NCBI GenBank assembly: GCA_003952965.2
Contig: RXIC02000227.1
Location: forward strand, 154,493-218,492
DNA: 64,000 bases
Origin: Morella rubra
Taxonomy: Eukaryota; Streptophyta; Magnoliopsida; Fagales; Myricaceae
Reading direction: 5' to 3'
In this document: one piece after another, positions 1 through 13,300 of the stretch
Layout of the letters: the number at the start of each line of letters is the position of its first letter
Numbering within the stretch: position 1 is the stretch's first letter
Notes under the pieces: model-generated
Database searches by the model: none
What the model saw: only the letters and a program-made list of their open reading frames with translations
Told to the model about the DNA's origin: nothing
Made by a program: the position numbers and the translations under genes

Positions 1-321
1 TCTTTTTGAACAGTTGCTGCATATATTCAATAGTTGTCACTATCGGAGTTATACTAACACTGAAATATCTGACAAAAACTTTTCCATTCCTGTTTTTTTT
101 TCCTTCATCGGTAACTTACTCTTGGCTGTTGATTCCTCAACCTCACCTATCACCTTGTTCTTAGAAGGAAGAGAGATTCCATTTGAGCTAAATCTCAATG
201 GTAGTTTTTGCATTCATTATTTGTGCATGCCTGTGCACATTAGAGGTTCCTTTTCACGTTTATGTTTGTGAAGGTCATTTATCTGTAGTTTGAATCTGAT
301 ACTTTTGATAAATGTTTGCAG

Positions 322-2027
322 GTGGATGCTAGCAACACTTATCGACTTCTATATTAATGTCATAGTTCTATCAGTATGTCTCAAGTGCCTTGATCTTTGC
401 AGTTATGTTGCTATTAGCAAGCATATAATGTACCTTGTGATATGTTGCTGAAATAAGTGTCTTCAAATTCAATTTGTTTTCTTTGATCTCTTCTTTTGTT
501 CTTTTAAGGAGTTTTGAGTTAGTGAAATAAAGTTACAGGACAATAGCAGACACAAAATTTATGTTTATAATTTTTGCTTATAACAATTTTTTCTTTTTTA
601 ATAATGTTTTCTCCTTTGAGTAATCAGTATATTCATACTCTGTTTCAAATATTAGGTTTGGGTCGACTACAAGGAATCAAGTTGGATCAGTTCAATCTTT
701 TGGATAATTCTACTGATATGTTTTGGCAGGTATTTTCTTTTAAAAATCGTGATTTCAAATAGTAATAGCCTTTAATGTATCTGCTTATGGAAATATGTAA
801 TTTGTTTGTCTTGAATGTTATGAAGCTAAAGTTACACCGTCTTTGATGAGCCTTTATGTTGAACCCTAACTACTAAACTGTTCCATGTAATTCAATTCTC
901 CGATGCCTAGTAAGCTATGTAAAGCTTTTTTTTTTTTGGAAACAGTTAATTATATTGCTTATGAAAAATTGAGTATTTTTATCATAATATCCATAGCAAA
1001 TTTAGGATTTTTATGATATAAAAATAAACCTACATGAGAACTTTTTTTTGGTTTATACTCCTGCCTGACGTGCTCGTTGGACTTTAGCCAACTAATCTCA
1101 TTTAATAGGCTACATTTATAATGCCAGAACTGCTCAGCTCTATGCCTTCAGTATGCTGTTAAGTAAAGGCAGTGCTTTTGACTTCTCCTTTAATTTCCCA
1201 TATTGGAAAGAAACCATGAAACCATGTTGTTTAATACATCCCATCTTGGACAGAAACCAAAAATCAAGTTATTTTGAAATTTTCTCCTTTTTCTAACATT
1301 TAAGGTAACTATTTATGCTATATTACTATTGTGGGGAATTACCAAGACCAACTGTGAAGACCTTATTTACTGCAAACTAGAGTCCAAAGAATTGATGTAT
1401 CTATCTCGAGGATATTGACATCATAGGCCTTTTACCTGTACCACCTATGAATACATACGTCGGAATTTTATATCACTGCTGTGGATGTGATATTTTTCTT
1501 GGTTAGTGCTAAATTTATATGCACTACATCTCATATTGCCAGTTGCCTAGAGCATTCTTGCTCCCTTGCTCTCTCAAGATTGTGTATCACGCCTTTTGGC
1601 AAAACTTATTCTTGTTTTTTGAGTTGATATAGATGGATGGATGTTTCAGTCTTAGGCTTTCACCACCATCAGGGAATGGTCATATGCTGAAGTTGTTAGC
1701 AGGGGAGATTAGAATTTTCTCGTCTCATTACAGGACAACAATCTAGCAACTAAATGACAAATATGAAAACTACAGAGAATGAAGATTTTTCATCTGGAAC
1801 ATTCTTTCTATGTCATTCTTTTCTGCCTCCTTGCTCTTATAACACTAGCATGGTGCAAAAATTTGTTCTTGGTTCTTCAATATATTTTGCATTGGCTACT
1901 GATATGTTGTTTTCGCCATTATTTTAGTATTACAACATGTGTCTACATTGCCTGGAAGCTGCTGCAGCTCTCACCTCAGGATCCAGTCTACCTTGTCTTA
2001 GTAAATAGTGGCAACAGGCAAGTCTAA
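322..2027 (+). CDS. DUF1475-type small membrane protein, last three exons (5' end outside window)
   Basis: Three exons join in frame: 322-373, 656-729 and 1928-2027 (stop TAA at 2025-2027), each with clean AG acceptor and GT donor. They encode about 75 residues: a segment starting WMLATLIDFYIN, then VWVDYKESSWISSIFW and a hydrophobic run ending CFG, then SITTCVYIAWKLLQLS and QDPVYLVLV. This order, with alternating hydrophobic helices and a C-terminal QDP-Y-L-V block, is what I recall of the plant DUF1475 family of small multi-helix proteins of unknown function. The first exon(s), expected to carry the start codon and first helix, lie left of the window. The last exon ends at stop 2025-2027, but the bases ACAG/GCAAGT at about 2013-2022 also resemble a GC-AG donor, so a further 3' exon is possible. 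No function is assigned. Confidence 0.7.
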
Positions 2028-3440
2028 TCACATTTTTGACTTCTGAATTTTTTCACTATATGCAAGTAATAAGACCAGGTTTAAATTTTTCTCTTTATGT
2101 GTTTCTCTGATTATCGAGGTAATGGAATCTGGGATTTCTCTGTTCACATTTATATCTGGGAGGAAGCCCTTTTGGTTTGATGAATTTACCTTCTGTGCAC
2201 GGGCTCTACTGCATTGTTGCCTGGCCTTATGACCTTTTGAAACCCTTTTAGTATTCCTTGCTAGTGGGAGAAACTTTCATAAAAGAGGTGGATAGTTCCT
2301 GTAAATTATCTAGTACACCTTATCCACTGATCTTGAGTTATAGGTAGTCTCTTATGTAGAATGGTTTCCCGAAATTTACCTGCTACACCCGTTCCTGTAA
2401 TCTTCAATTAAAAATAGTTTCATCTCACATTTGTCTCTCTGAATTCTAAAGTCCTGGGTCCACCCTGGCTGTGCAGGCATACAGCATGCTGCTTCTTGAT
2501 TGCCATAAAGATATTTCCCCACCCACTATGATTGTGCACATAGTTTTTCTTGGGGCTGTAATTAATGGTGAATCATAGCTATACAGTAAGTGTATCTATG
2601 TTTGGTTATCCTACTGAAAGACTGTGTTTGTTGACAGATTTTGACAGAAGCATACATACTTCTTAAGCAAACATCCGGAGTAAAAAACGCCTCACTTCCC
2701 TGAGGTTAACTGAGCTCAAAATCAAAGACTATAGTTACCAGGTTTTGGTCTAGTAGATATGAGAACTACATCCAGCTATCTGACCAGTCTTTAGGGTATA
2801 GTTTTTAGTATAGTCTAGTGTAAAAGAGATATTGATGTTTGGAAACTTAATTGCGGATTGGGCTGGAGGTGTATTTGCTTAAAAAATCTAATGTGGTAGA
2901 GATCATGATGGTTAGATGATTTATATTAATGCAGATTGGACCACTAACGGCGGTAGCCGACTACTATTATCACTCTCTGCTCGTTATTATGAACATGACT
3001 AACATTCCATGGTCGAAATATCATAATTTTTAACATGCTCATGGAAGTTCTTGTGTCATTTTGCCTTGGTGACCATTATTATCATCACTATAATTATTAT
3101 TTTCTTTGTTTTAGGAATTGATTGGTCGCTTTATATCTTCCTGATAGGGCAGAAAACAGGTGTAAGGGACTTCATGGTGGTGAAACTATGTAACCCTGGT
3201 CGTGATGGATGGTCTTTGCAAACCCCATAACATGAGTTTCTCTTCTTTTGACCTTCCGGTGTCTCCAACTGCAGGCACATGTATGTATTTAGTTATACGG
3301 ATCGAAAAGATAGAAATGAATTTTTGTCGAGGTATTGCAGACTGCCCATTTACACTTTTGAGAATTACACTCTCGAAGTAATATAGGGAAACAGAGTGCT
3401 TAATATAGCTCGTGTCCGACTGACTATTCTTGGAATCTGT
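2028..3440. other. Intergenic / 3' flank, no gene seen
   Basis: This stretch lies between the DUF1475-type gene and the laccase remnant. It is AT-rich, holds only short chance reading frames, and shows no recognisable exon or RNA gene. It may include 3' untranslated sequence of the DUF1475-type gene. Confidence 0.4.
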
Positions 3441-3444
3441 TTTG

Positions 3445-3985
3445 GGCCGAGTTTTTACAACTGACGAGCCTTACAAGGAGGCAAGTTAGGGGGGGTGGGT
3501 GTCACGGATACTCGTCTCAGATGTCGATCGAAATTGCAGTGCCATAGCCATACTCCTGCAAGAATTTTTCCCCATTCGTTAATATACAGGACAAGTCAAA
3601 ATTAGAAGCAAAGTTTTGAATGCTAGAGGAAAATCAGAAACATACCAGGGATTACTTGCTTCGAGTCGAAGGGCAACCCATCCATTCTTTGGCACCGAAA
3701 CCGTAGTCATCGTGTGCCGATCAACGTACCCTTTTGGGTCACTGAGATTTTCGAAGTTCCTCGTTACCGGTTCCAACCACGTGAAAGGTATATCCATGAA
3801 GCTGCATTGGATGACCCACCGATCCATCAAACAAATTAGTACCCTGAAAGACTTATCTCTACTTGTTCGCTATAATTAAGCATCTTCCCTTTGGTCTGGT
3901 CGCTTGTGCTGTCAAAGTGCCATCAGGACTTTTTCTGCTGTGAAGCTTGACAAACAATGGCGGATACTCTGAAAATTCAATAACA
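3445..3985 (-). pseudogene. Laccase pseudogene fragment (L0): broken exons 6 and 7
   Basis: On the minus strand, about 3985-3646 matches laccase exon 6 and about 3555-3445 matches exon 7 of the neighbouring genes, with the splice acceptor before exon 7 and the donor after exon 6 still visible. Exon 6 has frame breaks, and its copper motif reads HPMQLHG instead of HPMHLHG. In exon 7 about 50 nt are missing between the CGATCGACATCT and GAGACGAGTATCC blocks, which removes the T1-copper axial segment. Exons 1-5 are absent; about 350 bp further right (4340-4480) the sequence instead resembles the upstream flank of the intact laccase genes. It looks like a collapsed laccase unit and cannot encode an enzyme. 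Confidence 0.8.
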
Positions 3986-5151
3986 ATGTATTCCTTGTTA
4001 AAGTTTTTTAAAATTAATTATTTAAATAGTTAGTATTTTGGAATTGAGAAAATTTGATGAAAAGTTAATTTTAGGATGAGTGTCACATGGAAAATCTTAT
4101 AAGGTGAGTATTAAATGAGCTTGTCATCACAACACCAACACGACTCTCGGTCAATTTCAGTCCATTAATTAGACCTAAAATCAAGTTTTATTTTTGCAAG
4201 CAGTTTCAGCTTGCTTAAATTATCTCGAACAAAAACAAGATATGTTTAGAAGATATAGGTAGAACAATATCGTACTAGGGCTGTATATTAATTCTTAAAG
4301 CGTACGCGATATAGAATATTGGTCCAAACACGTTGGCACATATATTTAGCTGGACTCCCGCCTCCTGGTTTTGTTGAATGTTCGTTATATTTTATCAGGT
4401 TTTATATATTTATAGGGAACAGGTTGCCTTCTCGAGAACTCCTAGCTAGGAGTTGGGGTACACTGCATGCAAACGTGGAATCTGAGGTACTACAATATAT
4501 GAGTTATATATGCTAGTAGTAGGTGCACTAACTACATTATTGATTGTCCCAATGGTCAATGGTCAATGGATGCTAAACTTGTTGAATCAAACAAACTGCA
4601 TAATTTTACTCAGGGCCGGCCACATTCTTCGTTTTCAATCTCCTGGGACTCGTACATTTTTAGGTAATAATCGGGACTTCTTCTATAATAATTGTGTAGT
4701 TGTTGAATCTACACTGTGTTTGGATGAATAAAAAGTTTACGTAAATTCTCTTGAGATTAGTGAAAACATCGTTGAAAGTTTTTATAAAAATTATTAGAGT
4801 TTGTAAAAAAGTCATATCCTTTGAATATTAGTCCCTGTAGTTCATTTTTCAAACATATATATCTTTTCATCCACTAAAAGCTTAGCAGACTAAAGGAACA
4901 AGATCCGAGCTTAGGCTATTTGACTTCAAAAATAGACATCCGTTAATTAGTTAATTTTTAGTGGACAAAAAGATCATATATATGTCTGAAAAATGGACCA
5001 TAGGATGATCTGTTCAAAATGGTGCCCAAAGATTAATTTGTTGAAAATTAATGTCACAAGGATTGTAAGAGTAATTAAACCTAATTTCAATTACTCGTCT
5101 AATCTTACACAAGGCTCTTTGTGAAGCATCGATAGGAGGAAAACAGGCTAC
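3986..5151. other. Intergenic DNA with a remnant of a laccase 5' flank
   Basis: No coding exon is seen. Around 4340-4480 a block resembles the sequence found upstream of L1 (about 9055-9190), L3 (about 23625-23780) and L4 (about 28735-28830), including the GTTGAATG and GGGTACAGGTTG-type words. It probably belongs to the degraded unit at 3.4-4.0 kb. The rest is AT-rich and featureless to my reading. Confidence 0.45.
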
Positions 5152-8100
5152 TTAATCTAGCTTTTGTCTAAATGACTCGTCCTGTAATCCATTTTGATGT
5201 CGGTTTTTGGAATGTTGGAGACTAATGACTGATGAACCCTTACAAGGAGGCAAGTTAGGAGGGGCTTCACGGATACTCGTCTCAGGGTTGCCGCCATTTC
5301 TCACTATGAAGACAGTGTCCATACCCCAGCTTAGATGTCGATCGAAATGGCAGTGCCATAGCCATACTCCTGCAAGAGATTTATTCATTCGTAAATTTCA
5401 GTAATTAGTATACATGACGAGTCAAAATTGAAAGCCAGCTTTTGTTGTGTTCTAAAGGAAAATAAGAAACATACCTGGATTATTTGCTTTGAATCTAAGG
5501 GCAACCCATCCATTCTTAGGCACCGAAACCGTAGTAATCTTGGGCGGATCATCCAGGTTGTACCCTTTTGGGTCAGTCTCATTATCGAAGTTCCCATAAC
5601 CAGAGCCAACCACATAGAAGCTATATCCATGAAGGTGCATTGGATGACTCATCGATGCATCAAACAAATTAGTACCCTGAAACACTATCTCCACTTCTTC
5701 GCCATAATTAAGCATCTTCACCTTGGTCGCTTGTACTGTCAGAGTGCTAACATCAGGAATCTCTTCTGCTGTGAAGTCGAAAAAAAATGGCGGATAGTCT
5801 GGAAAATCTGTGGTATAAAAGCCACTCATGTTCCTGTTTTCCAGGTCAAAGCATAATGTCATTTCAACCAACAAGCCTAGCTGCATGCTTAGTGGGTTAA
5901 CTAGTTGGCTCCGGTATTGTCTTTAGCCTCCGATTAAAGGTATTAACGCACTTAGATGACAATATTTGACCACAAAAAAATACAGAGACTTGCTAGCTGG
6001 CTAGAGAGATGAAGACAATAAGCAAATACCTGTAGTAGGCAAGTAGTATGTCTGTGGAGGGGTTAACCCAACTGACGTTGTTTAAGCTCGCAGCAATAAC
6101 AGTCTCACTAGTTCCCTCATAGTCAAAGACGGCATTGTTCGCAGAAGCTGTAATATACATTCTGGTAGTTATATTTTTCGGGATGTTTACCGGGTGTTCT
6201 TTTCTCGCCAAGCTCCGAAGACGCTTGGTGAAGTTTATGGCAGAATCGAAGTCCTCATACGTTGGAAGGCTGCTGGGAAAAAGTGGATTCGATGAGGGAG
6301 TGTAGTTGCCTCTGTATTCAAGAATTGCTGTGACATTTGTTTTGTCATAGTCGGTCACGTCCGGATCTAAACTATCATACTGTCTAGCAGCCATGTAATA
6401 GCGGCCAAGGGGCTGGTTTGCAGTGAGCAAAATATCCATTGTTTGTCCGGTGCTTATCATGAGAAAATCGGTGACTATGGGCTTAACGTATGACCCATCG
6501 ATCCTACCACAGTGAGGTTATGCCGAGCAACAGCAAAGTACATCTCTACGTTCATGACTGCATTAACCAAACGAACAAGATACGTCTTCCCATAGTCTAC
6601 TTTCCAGCGGTATGTACTTTCTGCAACACGAGCGATCACCGTCTTTCGAAATTAATTGATGTGCAACAATTATCCTAGCATATCGTTCAAGACTTTTATT
6701 ATTATTATTATTATTCTGAAATTTCTTTTTTTTTTTTCTGTTAAACTATGGGTCAAAATCATTGAAATTAAAAAACGTTCAAGCTAGAATTTTTTTTATT
6801 AATGTTCTCTATCTAGATAAATAGCAAATAAAAAAGTAATCAGCAGTCTGCTCGATGGCCTAGGCAAGACTTGGGTTGATGGTTAAGCTTTATTTCTTTG
6901 GACTTGAAATTGTGACTATATATATATGTTTAGGCCATTTAAATTTCTCCCTAGCTAATTTGTGTGTCCACTTACCATTAGAGCATGGGAGGAAATCACC
7001 CGGCTGGCCATTGATAGTGTAAGAATCTGAGTGAGGGGGTGTGGTACCATCTTTAAGGTCCTCGGCAACTTCTTTGTTCACGTCAGATTCATACCAAGAT
7101 CCTGCAAGAACCCGAGAAAACAGATGCATGACGTCATATATATACATGATTTAAATACATGTACAACACTAGTTTGATATATATATATCCACAGCTCCAT
7201 ACGCACAATATATTATATACCAATTATGTTTTAAGTTATACGTTTTGCATACCCAAAACAACGACTTCACATACCGAGGACGACAATTTCTTCTCCATCT
7301 GGCTGGGGAAATGGGAAACCAGTCTCGTTCAATGGAAAAACGACAATAGCGCCATGCACACCAGCTCGTGTCCAATCGCTATGGGCATGCCACCAAAGTG
7401 TCCCTTCCTCATCCGAAAATATGACTTCATAAGTGAAATTTGAACCCGGTTCTATTGGACATTGCGTGATGTACTCTGGACCATCTGACCATGGGTTCCT
7501 TGGTTGATGCACTCCATGCCTGTGTAAAATGTGACGTTCTTAAGATATTTTTATAATTATCTCTTCCATTCTTTCTATTGATTGGTAATCACAATCGTAA
7601 GTTCCACTAGCTTCTTTGTTTTTTCCTAACTAGTCCTCCGAGGAAAGCCATAAATAATAATATTTTTTGTTTGGTTTATCAATTTTTTCCGCTTAGAAGT
7701 CGTACAGCAATGGAGTCGTGAATATCCACGACCCCTTCTGAGTTAGGACTTCTAGGTGACACGATTGACTCGTACGAATATATATATATATATATCTATA
7801 TCAGAAAAACAAAGAAGATCAGAAGGTTAATTAAGTCCAGAATATCCCTGACCATCATGAGTCAGGACTTCTAGGTATTAACTGGTTCGTTAGTGTTTTA
7901 TCACCTTTTTTTTTTTTTCAAGGAAGAAACAAAGAAAAGAAGGCGAAAGTGAGAGCAAAATTACAGCGAAGAAAAAGAAAAAGAAAAGATCATCCTCTGT
8001 GTAATAAGGATCTCCTCGTTGGTTTGTGACAACAGCAGTAGTAGTGTCAAGAAGAGGGAATAAATCAAGCCAGAGAAATTCTAGAAAGAAACAAAAAATG

Positions 8101-8889
8101 GAAAGATATCAAGTCTAATAAACAGGGTAAATGGTTTTTTTTGCCCTGAAGTTTAGAAGAATAACAAAAAAATGGTGCTGTGCTTCTCCGGTTGGACAAA
8201 GAAAACTCGTATCCATAAGAGGGTTTGCTTATGGCCCAAGTCTCTTTTTCCTTTGTCTTCTTTTGTTTTCATTTGCAAAGATCGCCAGGTGCATCGTGGG
8301 TTGCTCTACTTGCGTGGATGATCGGTATACAAAAAGTCCACTTGATCCACGAGCAAGCGGGTGCTTATTTTCCCTTTCTTCTTTTCTTTGGGTCTTATTA
8401 TAGGAGTTCGAGTACGACCTTCCCAGTCCCAGCTTTACTATTTGTCATGTTTGAAGGCCGTGCGTGTTTATTTAGGAGAGAGAGAGAGAGAGAGAATCAT
8501 CACCAGTGAATAGTAACGCCATAGTCTCCTTGGTTATGGACATTTACGTACGCAGTATCTCCTTTTGTCACACGAATCACGGGGCCGGGAAAACTTTCGT
8601 TCACAACCAGCATGCTCTTGCTGCTACACAATCTTGTAAAGTTGGCCTCCTTCAGCTGAATGATTTTAACGGGGAAAAACTTGCATAAATGCGAGAGCAC
8701 CGGTACTAGCTAGAACGAAACAAGTTTACATATATCCAGTTACCAATTAAGAAAGCAGTAGAATGGAGAGGGAGAGACGGTGCTTACAACAAAGTCATAA
8801 TAATGGACTTCGCCTTGAGACAAGCCGAGGATATTCAATATCCCATGGAGAAGCAGAAGCCCAAGAAACCATAAAGGCCTACCCATCAT
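5152..8889 (-). pseudogene. Laccase L1 (laccase-14/15-like), complete exon set with a 1-bp frameshift in exon 5
   Basis: Seven exons on the minus strand: 8889-8788, 8655-8504, 7519-7275, 7101-6976, 6620-6030, 5833-5475 and 5369-5152. Exon 1 gives a signal peptide and the HYYDFV start of the mature laccase; exons 2/3 give HW-HGVHQ and WWHAHSDW; exon 6 gives HPMHLHGY; exon 7 gives [12 protein letters not shown], so all four copper-binding motifs are present. Exon 5 is 591 nt where L3 and L4 have 592. One base is missing at about 6500-6502, where GGA-TCGATGG replaces the GGATTGGATGG-type sequence of its paralogues, so the frame is lost before the exon 5 core. Every other exon is open. If the deletion is real, this is a young pseudogene; a sequencing error is equally possible, and an uninterrupted protein would be about 597 aa. 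Exons 1-2 resemble L3, exons 6-7 resemble L2. Confidence 0.8.
7520..8503 (-). other. Intron 2 of laccase L1 (empty-site reference)
   Basis: This intron of about 984 bp is a close relative of L3 intron 2 but lacks the insertion element found there, and it carries one copy rather than three of the GTAAGTTCCACTAGC...CCTCCGA repeat (one copy at about 7599-7640). It holds a short AT repeat near 7780-7795 and no coding exon. Confidence 0.7.
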
Positions 8890-10391
8890 CTCTATTCTCA
8901 GGAGTCAGGTACCTGGTTTCGCAGGGGCAGTGCTGATTCACCTGTTGTGACTGTTAGCTTTAGTGCAGTACTGTTGTCTTTGAAAGGAAATTGTTCATGG
9001 AGCTTTTTTTCTAAGGAAATTATTTATAAAGCTCAAACACGTATGATACCGACTAGACCTCGTATTGTTAGGTGTAGCAGGACTTCCTCCTCGTTATGTT
9101 GAATGCTCGTTAATCGTTATATTAGTAAAAGGTCTTACAGGGTACAGGTGTTTTGTCGAACAGGGAAACAGGTACTGCTTGGATTAGCGGGTCAGGGGGA
9201 TAGTCTTTCGGCAAAAAAAAAAAAAAAAAAATACAAGACTCACTTTATTATAGCTCCGATAAAATAATTTAGACTAGAAGAAAATGAGTGACACAAACTG
9301 CCGGGTATTGCTTAAACTGGACAAAAAATAATTTAGGCAATAGCATGTAGTAGACATAAATCTTGGCTAGTGATCCTAGAGATCCTCTCTTTCCAAATGA
9401 ACATGTAGTATATATCAATCTTCCATTCAACTTCCAATCAAAACCATAAAACTAGCTTCCTTCAACCCAAATCGATCATTAGATCCCAAAAACTAACCGA
9501 GGCCGTTTATTTTTCAATTAGAGAGTCAAAATACCAATTTTTTATGAAAAGAAGTGAACCCAAGAAGAAAAATTAAGAAATTTTTTTTTCAAAAAAAGTT
9601 CTTTCTTGGCTCCAAACACAGGGCTAGGATTTTATAAATAATTGCCAGAGTTTCACCCTCTGGAAGAGGATAACTTGGATCATCCATCCGTAATTATGTC
9701 TATTTTATCGAGTTTTCTCACCATGCGCAACATGCGAGCTGCTCACGGATGGTCAGCCAATTTCGGTTGCCCCCTTGGTAGACTTTGATATCCGCTGAAT
9801 TTATCTCGGCATATGACAGCGGAGCTACGAAATCGGGTTTGGTTCCTCCAGAAGCGATAGGTTTACCAGATAAACTACATAAAAAAATTTACTAGGATGG
9901 ACATAAATTTTCATATGCTATCAGATGCATATGCATCTACTCGTTTGAAAAATTGTATCTGGGTGCTGCTGGCATGTGAGACATGTGGACAGCTATCCTA
10001 ATCCGGAATCCCAGATCGCAAGTTCCTTAATTTCCTGCATTTTCTCTAGCATTTAGTTCTTTCTTTTACACTTAGATTAAGGACTATAATCCGAGGGAAG
10101 ATTAAGAGAGATGTCAAGTGAAAAGCTTCCAATATGATTTAATAAACAGGAGTCTAACCTACGGGAGTGACTCCAGTCCGCAATCAGAAGAGTTATAAAG
10201 GGGCATATCATACCAAACACATGTATATCACAGGTGTAGATCTTGCCTGTAAGAGTGAAAATAATCATAAGTAAACCCATATGTTACAAAATCTGTCTCT
10301 CTGTTTTGTTTTTTGTTGTCTATTCAAATGTACAGTCCCCTTCAGTTTATATGTGATTAACATAGAATACCTTACATTAGGTTAGGTCCAA
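8890..10391. other. Intergenic DNA between L1 start and L2 stop
   Basis: It holds the L1 promoter region. About 9,055-9,690 is shared with the DNA upstream of L3 (about 23,625-24,700), including words such as CTTCCATTCAACTTCC and TCTGGAAGAGGATAACTTGG. The similarity stops near 9,690, so the L1 and L3 upstream regions belong to one duplicated unit. No gene is seen. Confidence 0.5.
9021..9030 (-). promoter_or_regulatory. Putative TATA box of laccase L1
   Basis: The minus strand reads TTTATAAATA about 130 bp upstream of the L1 start codon. The matching position upstream of L3 carries TATATAAATAA. Position and sequence fit a plant core promoter; no transcript evidence is available here. Confidence 0.45.
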
Positions 10392-13300
10392 CTAACTAAT
10401 TGTGTCTAATTTATCTTCATCTGAGTCATCAAGATGTTGGACCCTAATGGCCGATGAACCTTTACAAGACGGTAAGTAAGGCGGGGGTTCGCGGATACTT
10501 GTCTCAGTGGTGCCGCCATTTCTCACTACAATGACACTGGCCATTCCCCAACTTAGATGAGACTCAAAATGGCAGTGCCATAGCCATACTCCTGCAGGAG
10601 TTATATTCATTGGTAAGTGCAAGTTAGCAGACATGATACATCCAAATTAAAAGCAAGCCTTTCTGTGCTGAAAGAGTTAAAAGTGGTACCCCATAAGAGT
10701 ATAAGAAACGTACCGGGATTACTTGCCTTGAACCTAATGACAACCCATCCATTTTTAGGCAGTGAAACCGTATTCATTTTGGGTGGATCAACCAAATTGT
10801 ACCCTTCTGGATCTGTCTCGTTATCAAAGTTTCCAAAACCAGAACCAACTACATAGAATGTGTATCCATGAAGGTGCATCGGATGATCCACTGATGCATC
10901 CAATAGATTAGTACCCTGAAACACTATCTCCACTTCTTCATTATAATCAAGCATCGTCACCTTGGTCGCTTGGACAGTCATATTGCCAACATCAGGCATT
11001 TCCTGTGCTGTGAAGTTGAAAAAATGCGGTGGATAATCTGGAAAATCTGTTGTGTAAAACCCACTTATGTTCCTGTATTGAACGTTTTGGAATGATGTTA
11101 CTTCAACCAACTAGTTTAGATCCAGTACTTACTCCAGCTGTTACATAGGTATTAATGCATGTAGAGTAAACTATTGCAGAACTCACTTCTAGCGCTCATA
11201 ACATAGCATCCACTAGAGCATTTTCACATTATAAACACCTTGAAGTTATTTTATGGTTTGTGCATAAATAAACTGAAACCTGTGATATGAAAGAAAAGGA
11301 CAAACCTGTAGTAGGCAAGTAGTACATCCGTGGAGGGGTAAACCCAACTGACGTTGTTTAAGCTTGCACCAAGAACAGTTCTACGAGTCCCCTCACGGTC
11401 AAAGACGATGTTGTTTGCAGAAACTGCTACATACATTGTCCTAGTTATGTTTTTTGGGACATTTACTGGATGGTCTTGGCTCGCTAAGCTCCTAAGACGA
11501 TTCATGAAGTTTATTGCAGAATTGAACTCCTTGTAGTTTGGAAGGCTACTGGGAAATATAGGGTTCAAGGACGGGTTGTGTCTGCCTTTGTATTCAAGAA
11601 CTGCTGTGGGATGTGGTTTATGATTGCCAATGACACTATCATACTTTCCGGCAGCCATATAATAGCGTCCAAGAGGCTGGTTTGCCGTGACTAAAATATC
11701 CATTGTTTGTCCTGTGGTGATCATGACAAAACCTGTGACTGTAGGCTTAATATATGCTCCGTCCACACCTACCACAGTGAGGTTATGTTGTGCCATTGCA
11801 AAATAGAATTCTTCATTCATGGCTGCATTTACTAAACGAAGAAGATATGTCTTGCCATAGTCTACTTGCCAGCGGTGTGTACTCTCTGCAACAGAGGAAT
11901 ACAGATCTGAATTATGTCATCTTCAAAGCATTAAGGTAATATATAATTTCAGAATTGATATAAAATCTGAATTAAGATGATAAAAATTTCATTATACAAT
12001 TACCTTAAAAAATCCTAATTCAACAAGGAGATAGACCAACTGTAGCAGTATCAACACTTTGGCACCAGAAGTTGTTGGGAGAAAACATAACCTACGAGGT
12101 TTTCATCTTTAAGGTTCTCAACAAATCTAATAAAAAAAAAATTCTTGGTTACCCCTGTCCTCGTCCATCTTGCTTCCTCCACATGTATGATTAGTGCTGC
12201 ATCTAAATATTCTTTGCTCCGGTTCTCAATTTTCAGAAATAAGCAGTCTTACTACCAATTTCTTGTGTATTTTCAGAATCTCCCAGTACTCTCCTTGTCG
12301 TGCTCTCTCACAGAATGTTATTTTCTCCAGATCCTTGTGATAACCCTTATTATCCTTATTAATCCCCATGAATTCCTTACTCTTTGGTCTTCCTCCTTCC
12401 TATCTCTCAGTATTCCCTCTCTCGCTCCCTTTGTTTCCCCTTCCCTGCCTCGCTCTCTGCCACATGGTTTCTCACCCCTTTCGGTTTTCCTTGTGGCTAA
12501 CTAGTAGAATCTATTCCTAGCGTAGTCTCCTTCCCCTTCATACTGCCGAAGCCTTCCTTTCAGAAGATGGAAATTCTTAACTCTCCTATGAACCCTTTAG
12601 CCCAGTCATTGATGGCCATATCACCCAAACTAAAGCCCTGAATTGAAATGAGAACCCCATTCACCGGAGATTGATTCCCCACATGCCAACTTTTCACTGA
12701 TCTTACTTGGGTTAAAGTAGTGCACAATTATATGGGCTTATTATCCAGTTGAACAAAGTCAATTTGAGCTATACTCCTTGAAAAAATAAACAGAAGACCT
12801 TGTGAAACTCAAAAGGAGTGATGATAGACTAAAGCTACTCACATGGAAAATTGCTTTATTTCCATGTCTGATGGGGATCGTACTTGCTAACTTGCCCTAC
12901 TAAGAAGGAAAGTCATGACCACCTCAATTGCCATTTATCTAGAGTTTTTTGGTGAAAGTCACCATGGATTTTTAAATCCATGAAGCTCCATAGAGCCACA
13001 TAATAGAAGTGGTCACATTTTTTCTAAACCTGTTTATCATTCTAATCTCTATCATGATGATGCTCATTCTTTTACTCTTTAGAGCAATTGACTTATGATT
13101 TGGCTCATGCGAACTAAAGGAATCCAGGCACATGAAGCATTACATGCAGTTCAGTTGGCAACTAAAGAAAATACTGCAGAACACCATAGAAATGGGCAGA
13201 GTATAGGTCAATCTAGCTACTAATGTGGAGGAAGGATCAATCAAGATATATCTCGACATCTCTATTCCAGTTAGGGATAATTTTCTAAATGGTAACAGTG

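Noticed and set aside
12145-12504. 119-codon frame rich in Ser, Leu and Phe
   Set aside because: CT-rich intron 4 sequence of L2, repeated at 14,665-15,019 with frame-changing indels; no conserved protein.
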